DNA of 64,000 nucleotides from an uncultured delta proteobacterium (GCA_903911145.1 CAIWCD010000002.1:124001-188000); one strand, 5' to 3'. Numbered from the stretch's first letter, positions 25,614 through 35,861 are shown. The notes: generated by a model from the sequence alone, not told the origin. Numbers and translations are program-made.

Positions 25614-26393
25614 CTACGGGCAGGAGAGCACGATCTCCGTCGTCACACCGGCAGACACGGGATAGCTCGTGACTTGGGGCGCGAACGTATCGATGCAGCC
25701 GCTGTCCGGTGCTCCGAGGTTGATGCCGAGCGGCCCGGGAGCGAGATTGTAGAAGTAGACGGAGTCGCCGCGAACGACACGACCTGCGTCGGGGCCTGCT
25801 CCGACGAGCGCAGCACCGGCGCCCGCATCGCCTGATCCAGGAAAGCGAATCACCACCTCTCCGTGCGAGAAGTTATTGATCACGGCCGAGCCCAACTCAT
25901 CCTCCAGGCCGACCCAGGCGTCGATGTCCAGGTTGTGCAGATCGACCCGCAGGCCTTGCGGTGGCACGACAACAACTCTCTGCACGGGAACCTCGCCCTC
26001 GAGATTCGCCAGCAGCAGCAGTTGCTGGTTGGCCGGGACCAGCAGTGCGTATCCGCCATCCCCGTCGGTCAGAGACGAGCCGCCGTCGACGATGCCGATG
26101 GGGGTCACGTCTGCCGGGACGTTCGGTGTGCCGTTGAACGAATCGTAGATGACCAGCCCGCTCAACGATGCCGTCGATGCAGTCACCGAGCCGGCATCTC
26201 CCCCGTCCGATCCGCCGTCGGGAGTCGTGCCCGCGTCGCCGTCACCGGCGTCGCCATTCCCCGCGTCGCCCCCGCCTGCATCGGCCGGCCCGGCGTCGGC
26301 AGCCGGCGCAGCGGATTGAGAGCAGGCCACCGAGCAAGCGACAAACGCGACCACCGCGAATCTCCAGGCAGTGCCGACTCGAGCGATGTGCAT
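25614..26393 (-). CDS. lipoprotein with Asp/Ala/Gly-rich linker
   Basis: 259 residues. A signal peptide (ARVGTAWRFAVVAFVACSVAC) ends in a lipobox-like ACSVAC followed by S, and then a low-complexity DAG/GDAG stretch (about residues 30-70), a linker type typical of myxobacterial surface lipoproteins. The remainder (about 75-259) looks like one or two beta-sandwich domains with a carboxypeptidase-regulatory-like start (SLSGLVIYDSFNGTPNVPADVTPIGI). The ATG at 26393 is chosen because it begins the signal peptide. It lies 85 bases after ptsH on the same strand. Function unknown. Confidence 0.7.
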   Translation of the reverse strand: MHIARVGTAWRFAVVAFVACSVACSQSAAPAADAGPADAGGGDAGNGDAGDGDAGTTPDGGSDGGDAGSVTASTASLSGLVIYDSFNGTPNVPADVTPIGIVDGGSSLTDGDGGYALLVPANQQLLLLANLEGEVPVQRVVVVPPQGLRVDLHNLDIDAWVGLEDELGSAVINNFSHGEVVIRFPGSGDAGAGAALVGAGPDAGRVVRGDSVYFYNLAPGPLGINLGAPDSGCIDTFAPQVTSYPVSAGVTTEIVLSCP

Positions 26394-26478
26394 CCTGCGA
26401 CTCTGGTCGTCGCATCCCCCGCAGCCCATCGGTCGGATGACGCGCGCGAGCCACCACCGCGCCCCGGCGCGCCTGTCG

Positions 26479-26760
26479 CTACATCTGCTCGTTGAACCCC
26501 TTCTCGAACAGCGCGGAGATTGCGTCGATGCAGGCCTTCGCGTCGTCTCCCTCTGCGTGCACCTGGATGCTCGAGCCCTGGGATGCCGCCAGCATCAGCA
26601 CCCCCATGATGCTCTTGCCGTTGACGTCCTGCCCATCCTTCGAGAGCGTCACCTCGCAAGCGTAGCGATTCGCCGTCTGGACCACCTGCGCGGCCGGGCG
26701 CGCATGCAGACCCATCTTGTTGCGGACGATGCACTCTTTGTCGATCGACTCGTCGGACAC
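26479..26760 (-). CDS. ptsH: phosphocarrier protein HPr
   Basis: 93 residues. HPr passes phosphate from enzyme I to PTS IIA proteins. The phosphorylated His19 is in MGLHARPAAQVVQTA, and the regulatory Ser50 is in GKSIMGVLMLAASQG, which keeps the site used by HPr kinase in bacteria that have it. The GTG at 26760 has AAAGGA 7 bases upstream. It follows the IID gene by 42 bases. No ptsI (enzyme I) is visible in the window. Confidence 0.95.
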   Translation of the reverse strand: MSDESIDKECIVRNKMGLHARPAAQVVQTANRYACEVTLSKDGQDVNGKSIMGVLMLAASQGSSIQVHAEGDDAKACIDAISALFEKGFNEQM

Positions 26761-26802
26761 TCACGTTCCTTTCGCGCCCCACTTCGGGCGCGCACCACAT
26801 AG

Positions 26803-27618
26803 CTAGAAGAAGCGGCTCGACGCTGCAAGGCCCGCAACGAGCGCGAGATAGAGCACGACCAGAGGACGGGCGCGCGGCAAGAGCAGCGTCGCAACGACGA
26901 TCCCGGTGCCGACGATCAGCGCATGGATCGGGCGGTCGGAGAGCGCGGCAAAGAGTACGGCGTGGCCCGCGAGCGCACCCGCCATCACCGCGGCGGCAGC
27001 CTTGAGCAGACCCGTGCCGGTCGGGATCTTTGCGTGGGCGACGACCTCGATCACGCCCGGCCCACGGCGCAGGCCAGCGACGAAGAGGATGGCGCGACCG
27101 CTCAGGTGGAGCGCGTTGTAGAGCACGAGGAAGACGCCGATGCTGCCGAGGCCGAGCGCTGGAACGGTGAGCGCTGCGACGAGTGCGCAGGCGGGGCGCA
27201 GCGCGAGCCAGTAGAAGCCGTCGCCGAGCGCTGCGAACGGTGGACCAAGCGCGCGCTTGAGTTGTGAGGGAGCCTCCGGCGGAAGCTCGCCGCGGGCGAC
27301 GCGCTCCTCTTGATGAATCGCTGCGCCGAGAATTCCTGCAGCCAGATACGGGTGGCAGTTGAAGAACTCGAGGTGCCGCTCGAGTGCGCGGCGACGAGCC
27401 GGCTCGTGTGTGTAGATGGCCGTCAGCGCGGGGGTGATCGCGTAGCAGAAGCCGAGGTTCTGCATCCCTTCCGGGTTCCATCCGGCCTGGAGGAAGAACG
27501 AGCGGAAGAAGACGCGAAAGAGCGTGAAGCGCGAGGGGCGGCCGGGTGCCGGCCTCGGCTTCCCCGGTGCGCTGGGCGTTCGCCAGTCGTGCGACGACGG
27601 TGGAGGGAGCGCGCTCAT
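26803..27618 (-). CDS. PTS mannose-family component IID
   Basis: 271 residues. The family marks are TLFRVFFRSFFLQAGWNPEGMQNLGF, HLEFFNCHPYLAAGILGAAI, and the Gly/Pro-rich GDGFYWLALRP. Several C-terminal hydrophobic segments follow (VALTVPAL to VVLYLALVAGLAA). IID works with IIC as the membrane channel of mannose-type PTS. It overlaps IIC by ATGA. In deltaproteobacteria this system is often regulatory rather than a known sugar importer; which applies here cannot be seen. Confidence 0.9.
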   Translation of the reverse strand: MSALPPPSSHDWRTPSAPGKPRPAPGRPSRFTLFRVFFRSFFLQAGWNPEGMQNLGFCYAITPALTAIYTHEPARRRALERHLEFFNCHPYLAAGILGAAIHQEERVARGELPPEAPSQLKRALGPPFAALGDGFYWLALRPACALVAALTVPALGLGSIGVFLVLYNALHLSGRAILFVAGLRRGPGVIEVVAHAKIPTGTGLLKAAAAVMAGALAGHAVLFAALSDRPIHALIVGTGIVVATLLLPRARPLVVLYLALVAGLAASSRFF

Positions 27619-28346
27619 CCGTGCAGCCTCATGATGAGCGCCGCGGCGAAGACGGCCAGTGCAGCTGCGCCCGCAAGAGGGATCGCGCGGCGAGCGCGAA
27701 TCGCTCGGATCGCCGCGGCGATCGAGAGTGCCTGTGCAGCATGCCAGCTGCCCCCCAGGTCAATCTCAAGCCGACCATGAACGTGCATGCGCAGAGCCGC
27801 CAGCAGGGGCGACGCGAGCACCAGCGCCGCGCAGATCGCGGCGGTCGTGAGGAACGGCCAGAGAAGCCCGCGCAGCTGCACCCGCGCAGGATCAGCCTCG
27901 CCCATCGCCACGGCGACGCGCGCCCGCGCCGAGAGCGAGACTGCGTGAAACTCTCCTTGCCGATCGAGCCAGCGACCCAACAGCGCCAGCGGCGCGAGCA
28001 GCACCAGCCCGAGCGCCGCGAGCGATTCGTCGACGCCCGTTCCTGCCGCCAGTCCCGCCGGGATGGCCGCCGAAGCGAGCGCCGCGCAGAGCAGCGTCTC
28101 GTTCTCCGGCACCGAGCCGCCGAGGTTGACGCCACCGAGAAAGAGCAGTTCGAGCGGAACCCCGATGAAGAGCCCGCCAGCCAGATCTCCGAGGAGAAGT
28201 CCGAAGAGCGGCGCGAGCACCAGCGGCCGACTGAGCATCAGCTGAAAGGCACCCTTGCGCTCGATCGACGCGAGACCGCCCAGCAGCGCCGCAGCGCAGG
28301 CAAGCAGCGCGAGATGGAAGAGACCGCCCGCAGGCAGAAGGAGCAC
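27615..28346 (-). CDS. PTS mannose-family component IIC
   Basis: 243 residues, mostly hydrophobic, with the sorbose/mannose IIC segment LSRPLVLAPLFGLLLGDLAGGLFIGVPLELLFLGGVNLGGSVPENE (within residues 40-90). The start is unresolved: the GTG at 28346 begins a hydrophobic helix (LLLPAGGLFHLALLACAAALL), but no Shine-Dalgarno is clear. It lies 31 bases after IIB and overlaps IID by ATGA. It is unusually Ala/Leu-rich near the C-terminus. Confidence 0.85.
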   Translation of the reverse strand: MLLLPAGGLFHLALLACAAALLGGLASIERKGAFQLMLSRPLVLAPLFGLLLGDLAGGLFIGVPLELLFLGGVNLGGSVPENETLLCAALASAAIPAGLAAGTGVDESLAALGLVLLAPLALLGRWLDRQGEFHAVSLSARARVAVAMGEADPARVQLRGLLWPFLTTAAICAALVLASPLLAALRMHVHGRLEIDLGGSWHAAQALSIAAAIRAIRARRAIPLAGAAALAVFAAALIMRLHG

Positions 28347-28377
28347 GCGCGCATCGTACCGCGCCCGCCGCGACGGG

Positions 28378-28875
28378 CTAGAGCTGATCGTGTCGTGCGC
28401 GCAGCGTAGCGAGGGAGAGCGGTGCGTCTGCGGGAACGGCGCGCCACTCGATCTGCGTGCCCGCGCGCGCGAGCGACTCGAGCGACTCGAGCTCAGCGGC
28501 GTCGAGATAGAGCGTCGGTGCGGCCTGTTTGCGGCCGGGGCGGAAGTGGACGTTGCCGAGGTTGAGCCGCGCAATCGGCACGCCGAGCCGGGTCAGCGCG
28601 ACCGCACTCTGCACCTCGCGCAACAGAAGCATCGTGCGCTCGGGCAGGCTGGGCGCGGCTCCGCGCAACTTCTCGGCGGCCTGCGCGAGCGTGAAGATCT
28701 CGAGCTGGAGGTCCGGCCCCATCGCCAGCCCCATCGCCATGCGGGCCAGCGCATCGCCCGCGGCCTCGTCGTCCGCGACCCAGAGATGCGCGAGCTTCAG
28801 CTCGGGAACCCAGGCCTCGAGAACCTGCCCGTGCACGAGCCGGTTGTCGACGCGCACGAGGAGCGGCGCGGTCAC
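28378..28875 (-). CDS. PTS mannose-family component IIB
   Basis: 165 residues. It accepts phosphate from IIA on His15 in VRVDNRLVHGQVLEAWV, the family signature. LKLAHLWVADDEAAGD and VPIARLNLGNVHF also match. The GTG at 28875 overlaps the IIA stop (GTGA) and has AGAAGG close upstream. It is cytoplasmic and associates with IIC-IID. Confidence 0.92.
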   Translation of the reverse strand: MTAPLLVRVDNRLVHGQVLEAWVPELKLAHLWVADDEAAGDALARMAMGLAMGPDLQLEIFTLAQAAEKLRGAAPSLPERTMLLLREVQSAVALTRLGVPIARLNLGNVHFRPGRKQAAPTLYLDAAELESLESLARAGTQIEWRAVPADAPLSLATLRARHDQL

Positions 28876-29273
28876 GCCTTCTTCTCTCGCACCAGATCGC
28901 TCGCATCGACGATCGACTTCTGGCCCGCCAGCGCGAGCGCACGCGCCAATTCGATCGCGCCGTACTCGTTGGCCCGAAGCGCATTGAGCTTGAGCATCAT
29001 CGGAAGATTGACGCCCGTGACCACCTCGACGTTGCGCTCGGCGAGCAGAGAGAGGCAGACGTTGGTGGTCGAGCCGCCGAGCAGGTCCGTCAGCAGCACC
29101 ACGCCCGCACCGCGATCTGCAGCCTTCACGGCAGCGCGCAGCGCATCGTGCATGTCGCAACCGAACGGCACCTCGAGCGCGCACGTTTCAAGCAGCGGGC
29201 CCACCACGCCCTCGGCGGTGCGGATGAGTTCCTGGGCGAGCCGACCATGCGTTGCGACAATGACGCCGATCAT
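28872..29273 (-). CDS. PTS mannose-family component IIA
   Basis: 133 residues. The phosphorylated His9 lies in MIGVIVATHGRLAQELI; VVLLTDLLGGSTTNVCL and VTGVNLPMMLKLNALR are typical of the fold. An in-frame GTG four codons upstream (29285) is an alternative start; MIGVIV is the usual family beginning. It receives phosphate from HPr encoded three genes downstream. The operon order IIA-IIB-IIC-IID-HPr is intact. Confidence 0.92.
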   Translation of the reverse strand: MIGVIVATHGRLAQELIRTAEGVVGPLLETCALEVPFGCDMHDALRAAVKAADRGAGVVLLTDLLGGSTTNVCLSLLAERNVEVVTGVNLPMMLKLNALRANEYGAIELARALALAGQKSIVDASDLVREKKA

Positions 29274-29294
29274 CGGTCGATCCACGTTGCGCCG

Positions 29295-29879
29295 CTATCC
29301 ATGCGGAGAGGGGGCGGCTGCAGGATCTTGAGGTGCAACTGGAGCCGCGGCGATCTCTGCGGGCGCCACTGCGGGCGAAGGAGAGCGGACGCCGAGCTGG
29401 ACCGCCTTGGGCGCGGCCGCGGCGATCACGTTTGTCTGCGCAGGTCCAAGGTTCACGCCCGGAGCCGCGCGCGCGTAGGCCACCACCAGGAAGACGAAGA
29501 GGGTGATGCAGACGATCGCAATCACGCCGAGCGGCCGGGCAGAAAAGCCGAGCACCTCGCCGCGGCTCCAGACGAGCAGCAGCGCGAGCCCGCTCGTGGC
29601 GAGCGACCAGAGCAGCGGCGCGAAACCCGCACGCGCGAGTCGCGGCTCGTGCGCGGTTCGGCGCAGCGAGGCGGCGAGACCGACAAGCCCGGCGCCCGCG
29701 AGCGCGCCAAAGAGCTGCGTCGAGAGCGCGACCGGGCCATGTCCGCCAAGCGAAAGCACGCGCAGGCAGAGCCGCGGCGCGAGCGCGCAGAGAACGCCGC
29801 CGAGCAGGCAGAGCCAGGACAGGAGAGCTGCGAGTCGAGCGAGTTGCCGCTCGGAAGCGGCCAGCGGAGGCACGGTCAT
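29295..29879 (-). CDS. membrane protein of unknown function
   Basis: 194 residues with four predicted membrane helices (about 15-40, 52-75, 88-105, 113-138) and a Pro/Ala-rich soluble tail of about 55 residues. It lies 21 bases upstream of the PTS IIA gene on the same strand, so it is probably co-transcribed with the PTS genes. I recognise no family. Confidence 0.6.
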   Translation of the reverse strand: MTVPPLAASERQLARLAALLSWLCLLGGVLCALAPRLCLRVLSLGGHGPVALSTQLFGALAGAGLVGLAASLRRTAHEPRLARAGFAPLLWSLATSGLALLLVWSRGEVLGFSARPLGVIAIVCITLFVFLVVAYARAAPGVNLGPAQTNVIAAAAPKAVQLGVRSPSPAVAPAEIAAAPVAPQDPAAAPSPHG

Positions 29880-29902
29880 GAGAGCTTTCAGAGCACGCGT
29901 CT

Positions 29903-30436
29903 TTAAGTCAGCGGGCGGATTCGGTGCTTGCGCAGCAGCGCATCGAACGCCTTCGAGCCGACGCGCGCAACGGTCAGTTCGAGATGCAGCTGCTCGCCGC
30001 CCTCGGAAAGCTCGACCGAACGGGTCTCGCCGAGCGCCAGCGTGATGCGGCCCTCGTGCGTGTCGCCCTGGTGCGCAGCTCCGTCATCGAGCGACAGGCG
30101 ATACCCGACACAGAGCGCACCCTCGTGCACCGGCTCAGGCGTGAGATCCAGAGACATCTGCAGCTGCGGCAGCGCATCCTGCGCGACCACTTCGTTCGCG
30201 CTCTGCGGCCCCTGGGACAGCGACACATGCACGCCCGCGTTCGGCTCGCCCACGAGGAGCGGGCTTGCGAGCAGCGCGCCCGCGTGATCGCGCAGCTCGA
30301 GGGAATAGAGCAGCGGTGGTTCCGTGGGCGCACGCAGCTGGCCGAACGTCGCCTCTGTCCCGAGCACGCCGAACACAAAGCCCGCGCTGGCCGTGACGAG
30401 CAGGGCGATCAGGCGGGATGCACGCGGCGTAGCCAA
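29903..30436 (-). CDS. secreted or membrane-anchored protein of unknown function
   Basis: 177 residues. The N-terminus has a signal or anchor segment (RLIALLVTASAGFVFGVLG) and the rest is a predicted beta-rich domain. The start is a TTG at 30436, chosen because GGAGG lies 5 bases upstream and the coding frame begins there; no better ATG or GTG precedes the hydrophobic segment. It is 23 bases before the next gene of the PTS unit. No family recognised. Confidence 0.6.
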   Translation of the reverse strand: MATPRASRLIALLVTASAGFVFGVLGTEATFGQLRAPTEPPLLYSLELRDHAGALLASPLLVGEPNAGVHVSLSQGPQSANEVVAQDALPQLQMSLDLTPEPVHEGALCVGYRLSLDDGAAHQGDTHEGRITLALGETRSVELSEGGEQLHLELTVARVGSKAFDALLRKHRIRPLT

Positions 30437-30527
30437 GAGAGCCTCCGAGGAGAATCGCGCGCAGGGTCGCAGGCACGGCCGCGCGCGTCAAGGGCAGGCG
30501 CCCGGCTAGGCGCAGTTCGCCGCTGGA

Positions 30528-32030
30528 TCAGTAGATGCTCGAAGTGCGCTTGGACGCGGTGTAGTCGAGCCAGACGGTCTTGAGGTGGGTGAAGAAATTC
30601 GCGCCCTCCTCGGCCATCTCCTTTTCTCCCACGCCGGTCGACTTGATCCCGCCGAACGGCAGCTGCGCCTCGCCGCCGACGGTGGGCTGGTTGACGTGCA
30701 CCATCCCCACCTCGGACTTCTCGACGAAGCGCATCGCCTCGAAATAGTCGCGCGTGTAGAGCGAGGCAGAGAGGCCGAACTCGACGTCGTTGGCGAGATG
30801 CAGCGCATGGCCCGGATCTTTCGCGGCCTGGATCGCGAGCACTGGTCCAAAGACCTCCTGGCGCGCGAGGCTCGAGCCCGGCGTGACGTGATCGAAGAGC
30901 GTCGGCGCGACGAAGAAGCCGTGCTCATGCTCCGGGCCTGCGAGCCGCTCGCCGCCCGCGAGCAGCCGGCCTCCGTCGCGCTTCGCAGCCGCGATCGCCT
31001 CGAGATCGACCTTGAGCTGCGAGGCGTCCACCGCAGGTCCCATCTGCATTCCCTGCTTGCGGCCGTCGCCAACCTTGATCGCCCGCACCCGCGCGGTGAG
31101 CGCCTCGGTGAGCTTCTCGAGAATTCCCGGCGTGGCGACGACGCGCGAAGTGGCCGTGCAGCGCTGGCCCGTCGAGCCATATGCGCCCTGGATGATTCCC
31201 TCGACGGCGAGATCGAGATCGGCGTCGTCGAGGACGACGACGGGATTCTTGCCGCCCATCTCTGCAGTGACCTTCACGCCGCGCGCCGCGGCTCGCTGGT
31301 AGAGGCGCAGACCGATCTCGTTCGACCCGGTGAAGCTGATGGCGCGGATGCGCGGATCATCGACGATCACGTCGCCGACCTGCGAGCCAGGACCGGTGAC
31401 GACATTGAGCACTCCTGGCGGCAGACCCGCCTCCTGGAACGCCTCCGCGATGAGATGGGTCGTCAAGGGCGTCAGCGAGGCAGGCTTGAGCACGACGCTG
31501 CAGCCCGCCACCAGCGCGGGCGCGAGCTTCCACACGGGGATCGCGAACGGGAAGTTCCACGGCGTGATCAGCGCGACCGGACCGACAGGCTGGCGCAGCG
31601 TGAAGGTGAGGGTCTGGCGCGACTCGCCCGGCAACGTCTTGCCGTGCTGCCGTAGGCCCTCGCCTGCGTAGAACTCGAGCAGGTTGATTCCTTTCAGCAC
31701 CTCGCCCTTCGCCTCGGCGATCGTCTTGCCCTCCTCGAGACAGAGAGCTTCCGCGAGCAGATCGACCTGGCTCCTGAGGATCGACCAGGCCCGTCCGATC
31801 ACGCGACCGCGCTCGGGGCCCGGCGTCGCCGCCCACGAGGGAAATGCTGCATGCGCCGCGTCGATCGCGGTGACCGCGTCGGCTTTGTTGCTCCTGGGAA
31901 ACTGCCCGATCTGCTCGCGCGTGTCGGCCGGGTTGATGCACGGCTCGTAGAGCCCGCTGCGCGGCGGAACCCACTCGCCGTTGATCAGGTTGTGCCGTCG
32001 CTCGTCGCGTTGCGGGATCTGCAGTGCCAT
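30528..32030 (-). CDS. NAD(P)-dependent aldehyde dehydrogenase
   Basis: 500 residues, full length for the ALDH superfamily. The catalytic Cys291 is in [12 protein letters not shown], the general base Glu257 in [11 protein letters not shown], the nucleotide-binding [14 protein letters not shown] at 155-168, and the C-terminal EVFGPVLAI. The [10 protein letters not shown] context resembles alpha-ketoglutarate-semialdehyde dehydrogenases, so a role in sugar-acid or hydroxyproline catabolism is possible, but no pathway genes are near. The ATG at 32030 has GGAGG 5 bases upstream. It is divergent from mreB. Confidence 0.88.
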   Translation of the reverse strand: MALQIPQRDERRHNLINGEWVPPRSGLYEPCINPADTREQIGQFPRSNKADAVTAIDAAHAAFPSWAATPGPERGRVIGRAWSILRSQVDLLAEALCLEEGKTIAEAKGEVLKGINLLEFYAGEGLRQHGKTLPGESRQTLTFTLRQPVGPVALITPWNFPFAIPVWKLAPALVAGCSVVLKPASLTPLTTHLIAEAFQEAGLPPGVLNVVTGPGSQVGDVIVDDPRIRAISFTGSNEIGLRLYQRAAARGVKVTAEMGGKNPVVVLDDADLDLAVEGIIQGAYGSTGQRCTATSRVVATPGILEKLTEALTARVRAIKVGDGRKQGMQMGPAVDASQLKVDLEAIAAAKRDGGRLLAGGERLAGPEHEHGFFVAPTLFDHVTPGSSLARQEVFGPVLAIQAAKDPGHALHLANDVEFGLSASLYTRDYFEAMRFVEKSEVGMVHVNQPTVGGEAQLPFGGIKSTGVGEKEMAEEGANFFTHLKTVWLDYTASKRTSSIY

Positions 32031-32065
32031 GCGGCCTCCAGGATGAAAAAAGCGGCGGACGGTAG

Positions 32066-33307
<1,242 letters not shown>

Positions 33308-33311
33308 GGTC

Positions 33312-33443
33312 GCCGCGGAGCACGGCGAGGTGCTGGCCGTGCTCGGACATGCATCCGCGGCTGACGCAGAAAGTGCTCCATTCAGGGAGTCGTGCGGCCG
33401 CTCCTGAACCGCGCGCGGCCAGCACCTCGCCGTGCTCCGCGGC
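33312..33443 (+). repeat. structured inverted-repeat element E1, 3' of mreB
   Basis: A perfect 27-bp inverted repeat: arm 33312-33338 begins GCCGCGGAGCACGG and arm 33417-33443 is its exact reverse complement, with 78 bases between. The loop contains ACATGCATCCGCGGCTG (33347-33363), a small CTCC/GGAG hairpin near 33376-33388, and GTGCGGCCGCT (33392-33402). Element E2 (36504-36631) has nearly the same loop but different, still paired, arms. It starts 4 bases after the mreB stop. It may be a 3'-UTR RNA structure, a terminator-like element or a dispersed palindromic repeat. Confidence 0.85.
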
Positions 33444-33546
33444 TTGGGTGACCGGACAACTGCACATCAAGGCGTTCGGGTGAATCTCTTCGGCGGTGAT
33501 GCATCGGGATTCGCTCACTGTACGGCGCCGCGTTATGGTTCGCGCG

Positions 33547-34104
33547 ATGCTTCCCGCGAAGACCTACGAGTCGCTGCATGCGCTCTATCTCGATGAGATC
33601 GGGCGCGCGCGCAGACGCGTCGAGGAGCTGCGCAGGAAGCATCCCGATGACAATGCGAGCGCGATCTCGCAGCGCCTCATCGAGGCGAAGAAGAACTGGG
33701 CGACCGCTGGCGGCGCGGTCAGCGGGCTCTTTGGATGGATCACGCTGCCGGCCGATCTCGCCTTCGTGCTCGCGCTGCAGCTGTCGCTGATCATGGAGAT
33801 CGCGACGCTGCACAAGGTGAATCTCAAGAGCGAGCGCGCGCGCCACGAAGTGCTCGAGGTGCTGGGATATTCGAACGGCTCGGACAGCGCGCACGTCTCG
33901 ATGCGATCTGCGCCGAAAGTGCTCGCGCAGGTCGCGCGACGGCTCTTCGCCAAGGGTGGATTCGAGACGCTCGGCCGCGCCGTACCTGTTCTCTCCGCGC
34001 CACTCGCCGCGCATCTCAATCGTCGCGACATCGAGCGCGCGGGAGAGGCGGCCGAGAGATTCTACGGGACGATCCGGCAGCTGACGAAGAAGCGGGCGAC
34101 GTAG
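33547..34104 (+). CDS. EcsC family protein
   Basis: About 185 residues. The central stretch GGAVSGLFGWITLPADLAFVLALQLSLIMEIATLH (about 50-90) is the EcsC-family signature; the rest is helical and basic. The biochemical role of EcsC proteins is not established. Two in-frame ATGs (33535 and 33547) are possible starts and neither has a strong ribosome site. It stands alone between element E1 and an AT-rich repeat that starts 6 bases after its stop. Confidence 0.75.
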   Translation: MLPAKTYESLHALYLDEIGRARRRVEELRRKHPDDNASAISQRLIEAKKNWATAGGAVSGLFGWITLPADLAFVLALQLSLIMEIATLHKVNLKSERARHEVLEVLGYSNGSDSAHVSMRSAPKVLAQVARRLFAKGGFETLGRAVPVLSAPLAAHLNRRDIERAGEAAERFYGTIRQLTKKRAT

Positions 34105-34264
34105 CTCGAGATGATTTGAGTGCCAATCAATTTGGTTTGTACTCAAAGCATTTTGCTTTGCATTCAAACCATCCCGCCAGACCATCATTGCGCTCTCTGC
34201 GCAGTTGATCGGTCCGCCCTGATCCGCGCGCAGCGATCTGCGCGGCCTACAAAGATGCTCGCGA
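34105..34264. other. non-coding stretch between the EcsC gene and element E3
   Basis: Holds the AT-rich repeat R5 (34111-34173) and then two small hairpins: TGCGC/GCGCA near 34192-34206, and an imperfect 8-bp stem with arms CCGCGCGCAG and CTGCGCGG near 34224-34245. I see no credible reading frame. Confidence 0.5.
34111..34173. repeat. AT-rich palindromic repeat 3' of the EcsC gene (R5)
   Basis: Longest member of the AT-rich family: ATGATTTGAGTGCCAAT, then TTTGG, then an imperfect hairpin whose arms are GGTTTG-n5-AAAGCA and TGCTTT-n5-CAAACC. The ACTCAAA and ATTTTGC blocks are shared with the repeat before gatC, and GATTTGAGTGCCAAT with the fmt repeat. It lies 6 bases after a stop codon. Confidence 0.6.
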
Positions 34265-34515
34265 GGCGCGTTGCCGGCGGCGGGGCGCGGACTTAGAAAC
34301 ATTTCGCTCAGCCCATCACGCTCAAGTTTCGCCTGGCACGCGCCTCCGGTTTCGCGAGCGCCAAGGTCCGGGACCAAAAGGCGCGCTCGCATGCGGAGAA
34401 GAAGATCTCGCAGGACGTCCACGTCTCCGCATGCTCCACGACTCGACATCCTCACCGCGCCCCGAGACTGCGCAGAGCGTGTTTCTACGCCGCGCCCCGC
34501 CGCCGGCAACGCGCC
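34265..34515 (-). repeat. structured inverted-repeat element E3, 3' of queC
   Basis: Perfect 26-bp arms (34265-34290 and 34490-34515, beginning GGCGCGTTGCCGGCGG), continued inward by TAGAAACA/TGTTTCTA and CGCTC/GAGCG with small bulges, about 39 bp in all. The 170-base interior has a perfect 11-bp hairpin GCATGCGGAGA/TCTCCGCATGC and a second, bulged one (GCGAGCG/CGCTCGC) that closes on GGTCC/GGACC. Read on the minus strand it begins 1 base after the queC TAG. There is no target-site duplication at the ends. The loop is not clearly related to E1/E2. Confidence 0.8.
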
Positions 34516-34516
34516 G

Positions 34517-35218
34517 CTACGTCGTCACACCGCGCGCATACCGCGTCGGATCCACCACCCCGGCATCGCGAAATCCCTGCGCCCGCAACCGGCACGAATC
34601 GCAGTGCCCGCACGCGCCACCGCTGATATCCGGGTCATAGCAACTGTGCGTCAGTTGATATGGCACCGCGAGCTCCGTCCCTCGCTGGATGATCTGCGCT
34701 TTCGTCAAGCTCTGCAGCGGTGCATGAATGCGGAAACGCACGCCCCGCGCGGCTCCGGCAGCCGTCGCGACATTCGCAAGCGACTCGAAAGCGGCGATGA
34801 ATTCGGGCCGGCAGTCGGGATATCCCGAGTAATCGATGGCATTGACGCCGATATAGATATCGGATGCGCCGAGCACCTCGGCGGCGCCGAGTGCGAGCGC
34901 GAGCATCACCGTGTTTCGCGCCGGCACGTAGGTCACGGGAATGCCCGCATCAGCACCGAGCGGGCCGTCCTTCGGCACGTTGATCTCGCTCGTCAGCGCC
35001 GAACCGCCGATCGCGCGCAGATCGATATCGACGATGCGCAAAGGCACGCCCAGAGCGGTCGCGACGCTCTCTGCTGCCTTGAGTTCAAACGCGTGGCGCT
35101 GCCCGTAGCGGACCGCGAGCGCGTGCGGAGAGAAGCCCTCGGCGCGCGCGATCGCAAGGCAGGTGCTCGAATCGAGCCCGCCGGAGAAGAGCACCACCGC
35201 TTTGGATTGTTCGGCCAT
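34517..35218 (-). CDS. queC: 7-cyano-7-deazaguanine synthase (QueC)
   Basis: 233 residues. It makes preQ0 from 7-carboxy-7-deazaguanine, ammonia and ATP, on the queuosine path. The PP-loop [14 protein letters not shown] is at 11-24, and the zinc ligands are in [17 protein letters not shown] near the C-terminus. [22 protein letters not shown] and [17 protein letters not shown] are typical. No queD/E/F is adjacent. It lies 37 bases after a lipoprotein gene on the same strand, and element E3 follows its stop. Confidence 0.95.
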   Translation of the reverse strand: MAEQSKAVVLFSGGLDSSTCLAIARAEGFSPHALAVRYGQRHAFELKAAESVATALGVPLRIVDIDLRAIGGSALTSEINVPKDGPLGADAGIPVTYVPARNTVMLALALGAAEVLGASDIYIGVNAIDYSGYPDCRPEFIAAFESLANVATAAGAARGVRFRIHAPLQSLTKAQIIQRGTELAVPYQLTHSCYDPDISGGACGHCDSCRLRAQGFRDAGVVDPTRYARGVTT

Positions 35219-35255
35219 ATCCCGCGGATATCAGCGATTCGGCTTGGGGGCGCAG

Positions 35256-35861
35256 CTAATATGCGCTGCCCGTCAGCGAGTATTGCAAGTCGCAGGGAAC
35301 GTTGCAGTTGCACGGCACGCCCGCGTCGTCTCCCGCATCGATCACGTCGATCACCGAGCCGGTGAAAGCGGCGAGCGGCGGCAGACCCGCATCGCCAATG
35401 AGCGCGACCGACGCATCCGGAAGCGATGGAACGAGCCGGCCGCTGATCGTCTCGGTGACGTAGATGTTGCAGGCGCACGAAGTGCCTCCGATGAGTGAGA
35501 CGCTCGAGAAGCTGAACGTCCCGCCGTCGCCGAGCGTGCTCGCGCGCACCAGCGTGGGCAGCGCGAGATAGACAATCGGGCCGCCGTCGACATCGACAGC
35601 CGTGCAGATCACCGAGGAGAAGGTCTGCGGGCGCGAGGCGAGCGAGGCATCCGCTGGGCCGCCGTCGATGGCGTCGCGCGAGATGATGCACTGGTCGGTG
35701 TCGGTCGCGGGCGGCGCGTAGACGAGCGAGGTGTTGAAGACGCCCGCCTGCACGCTTCCTGCGGGACAGAGCCGCGCAAGATTGTCGGGGCAGCCGATCG
35801 TCGTCAACGCGAGCGCAGCGCAAGCAGCCAGCGCGAGCGAGCGGCGCGTCGACGCGTGCAT
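35256..35861 (-). CDS. lipoprotein of unknown function
   Basis: 201 residues. The signal peptide (RRSLALAACAALALTTIGC) ends in a lipobox TIGC followed by PDN. The mature part is predicted beta-rich with Cys pairs (SCACNIYVTE, VPCNCNVPCDLQ) and Asp/Gly motifs. The ATG at 35861 overlaps the preceding stop (TGATG). The neighbour upstream is a PKD lipoprotein. An outer-membrane surface role is inferred only. Confidence 0.65.
   Translation of the reverse strand: MHASTRRSLALAACAALALTTIGCPDNLARLCPAGSVQAGVFNTSLVYAPPATDTDQCIISRDAIDGGPADASLASRPQTFSSVICTAVDVDGGPIVYLALPTLVRASTLGDGGTFSFSSVSLIGGTSCACNIYVTETISGRLVPSLPDASVALIGDAGLPPLAAFTGSVIDVIDAGDDAGVPCNCNVPCDLQYSLTGSAY

Noticed and set aside
34265-34515. 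E3 as a miniature transposable element
   Set aside because: The perfect terminal arms are suggestive, but flanking bases show no target duplication, and its exact fit behind the queC stop favours a gene-end role. Not excluded without other copies.
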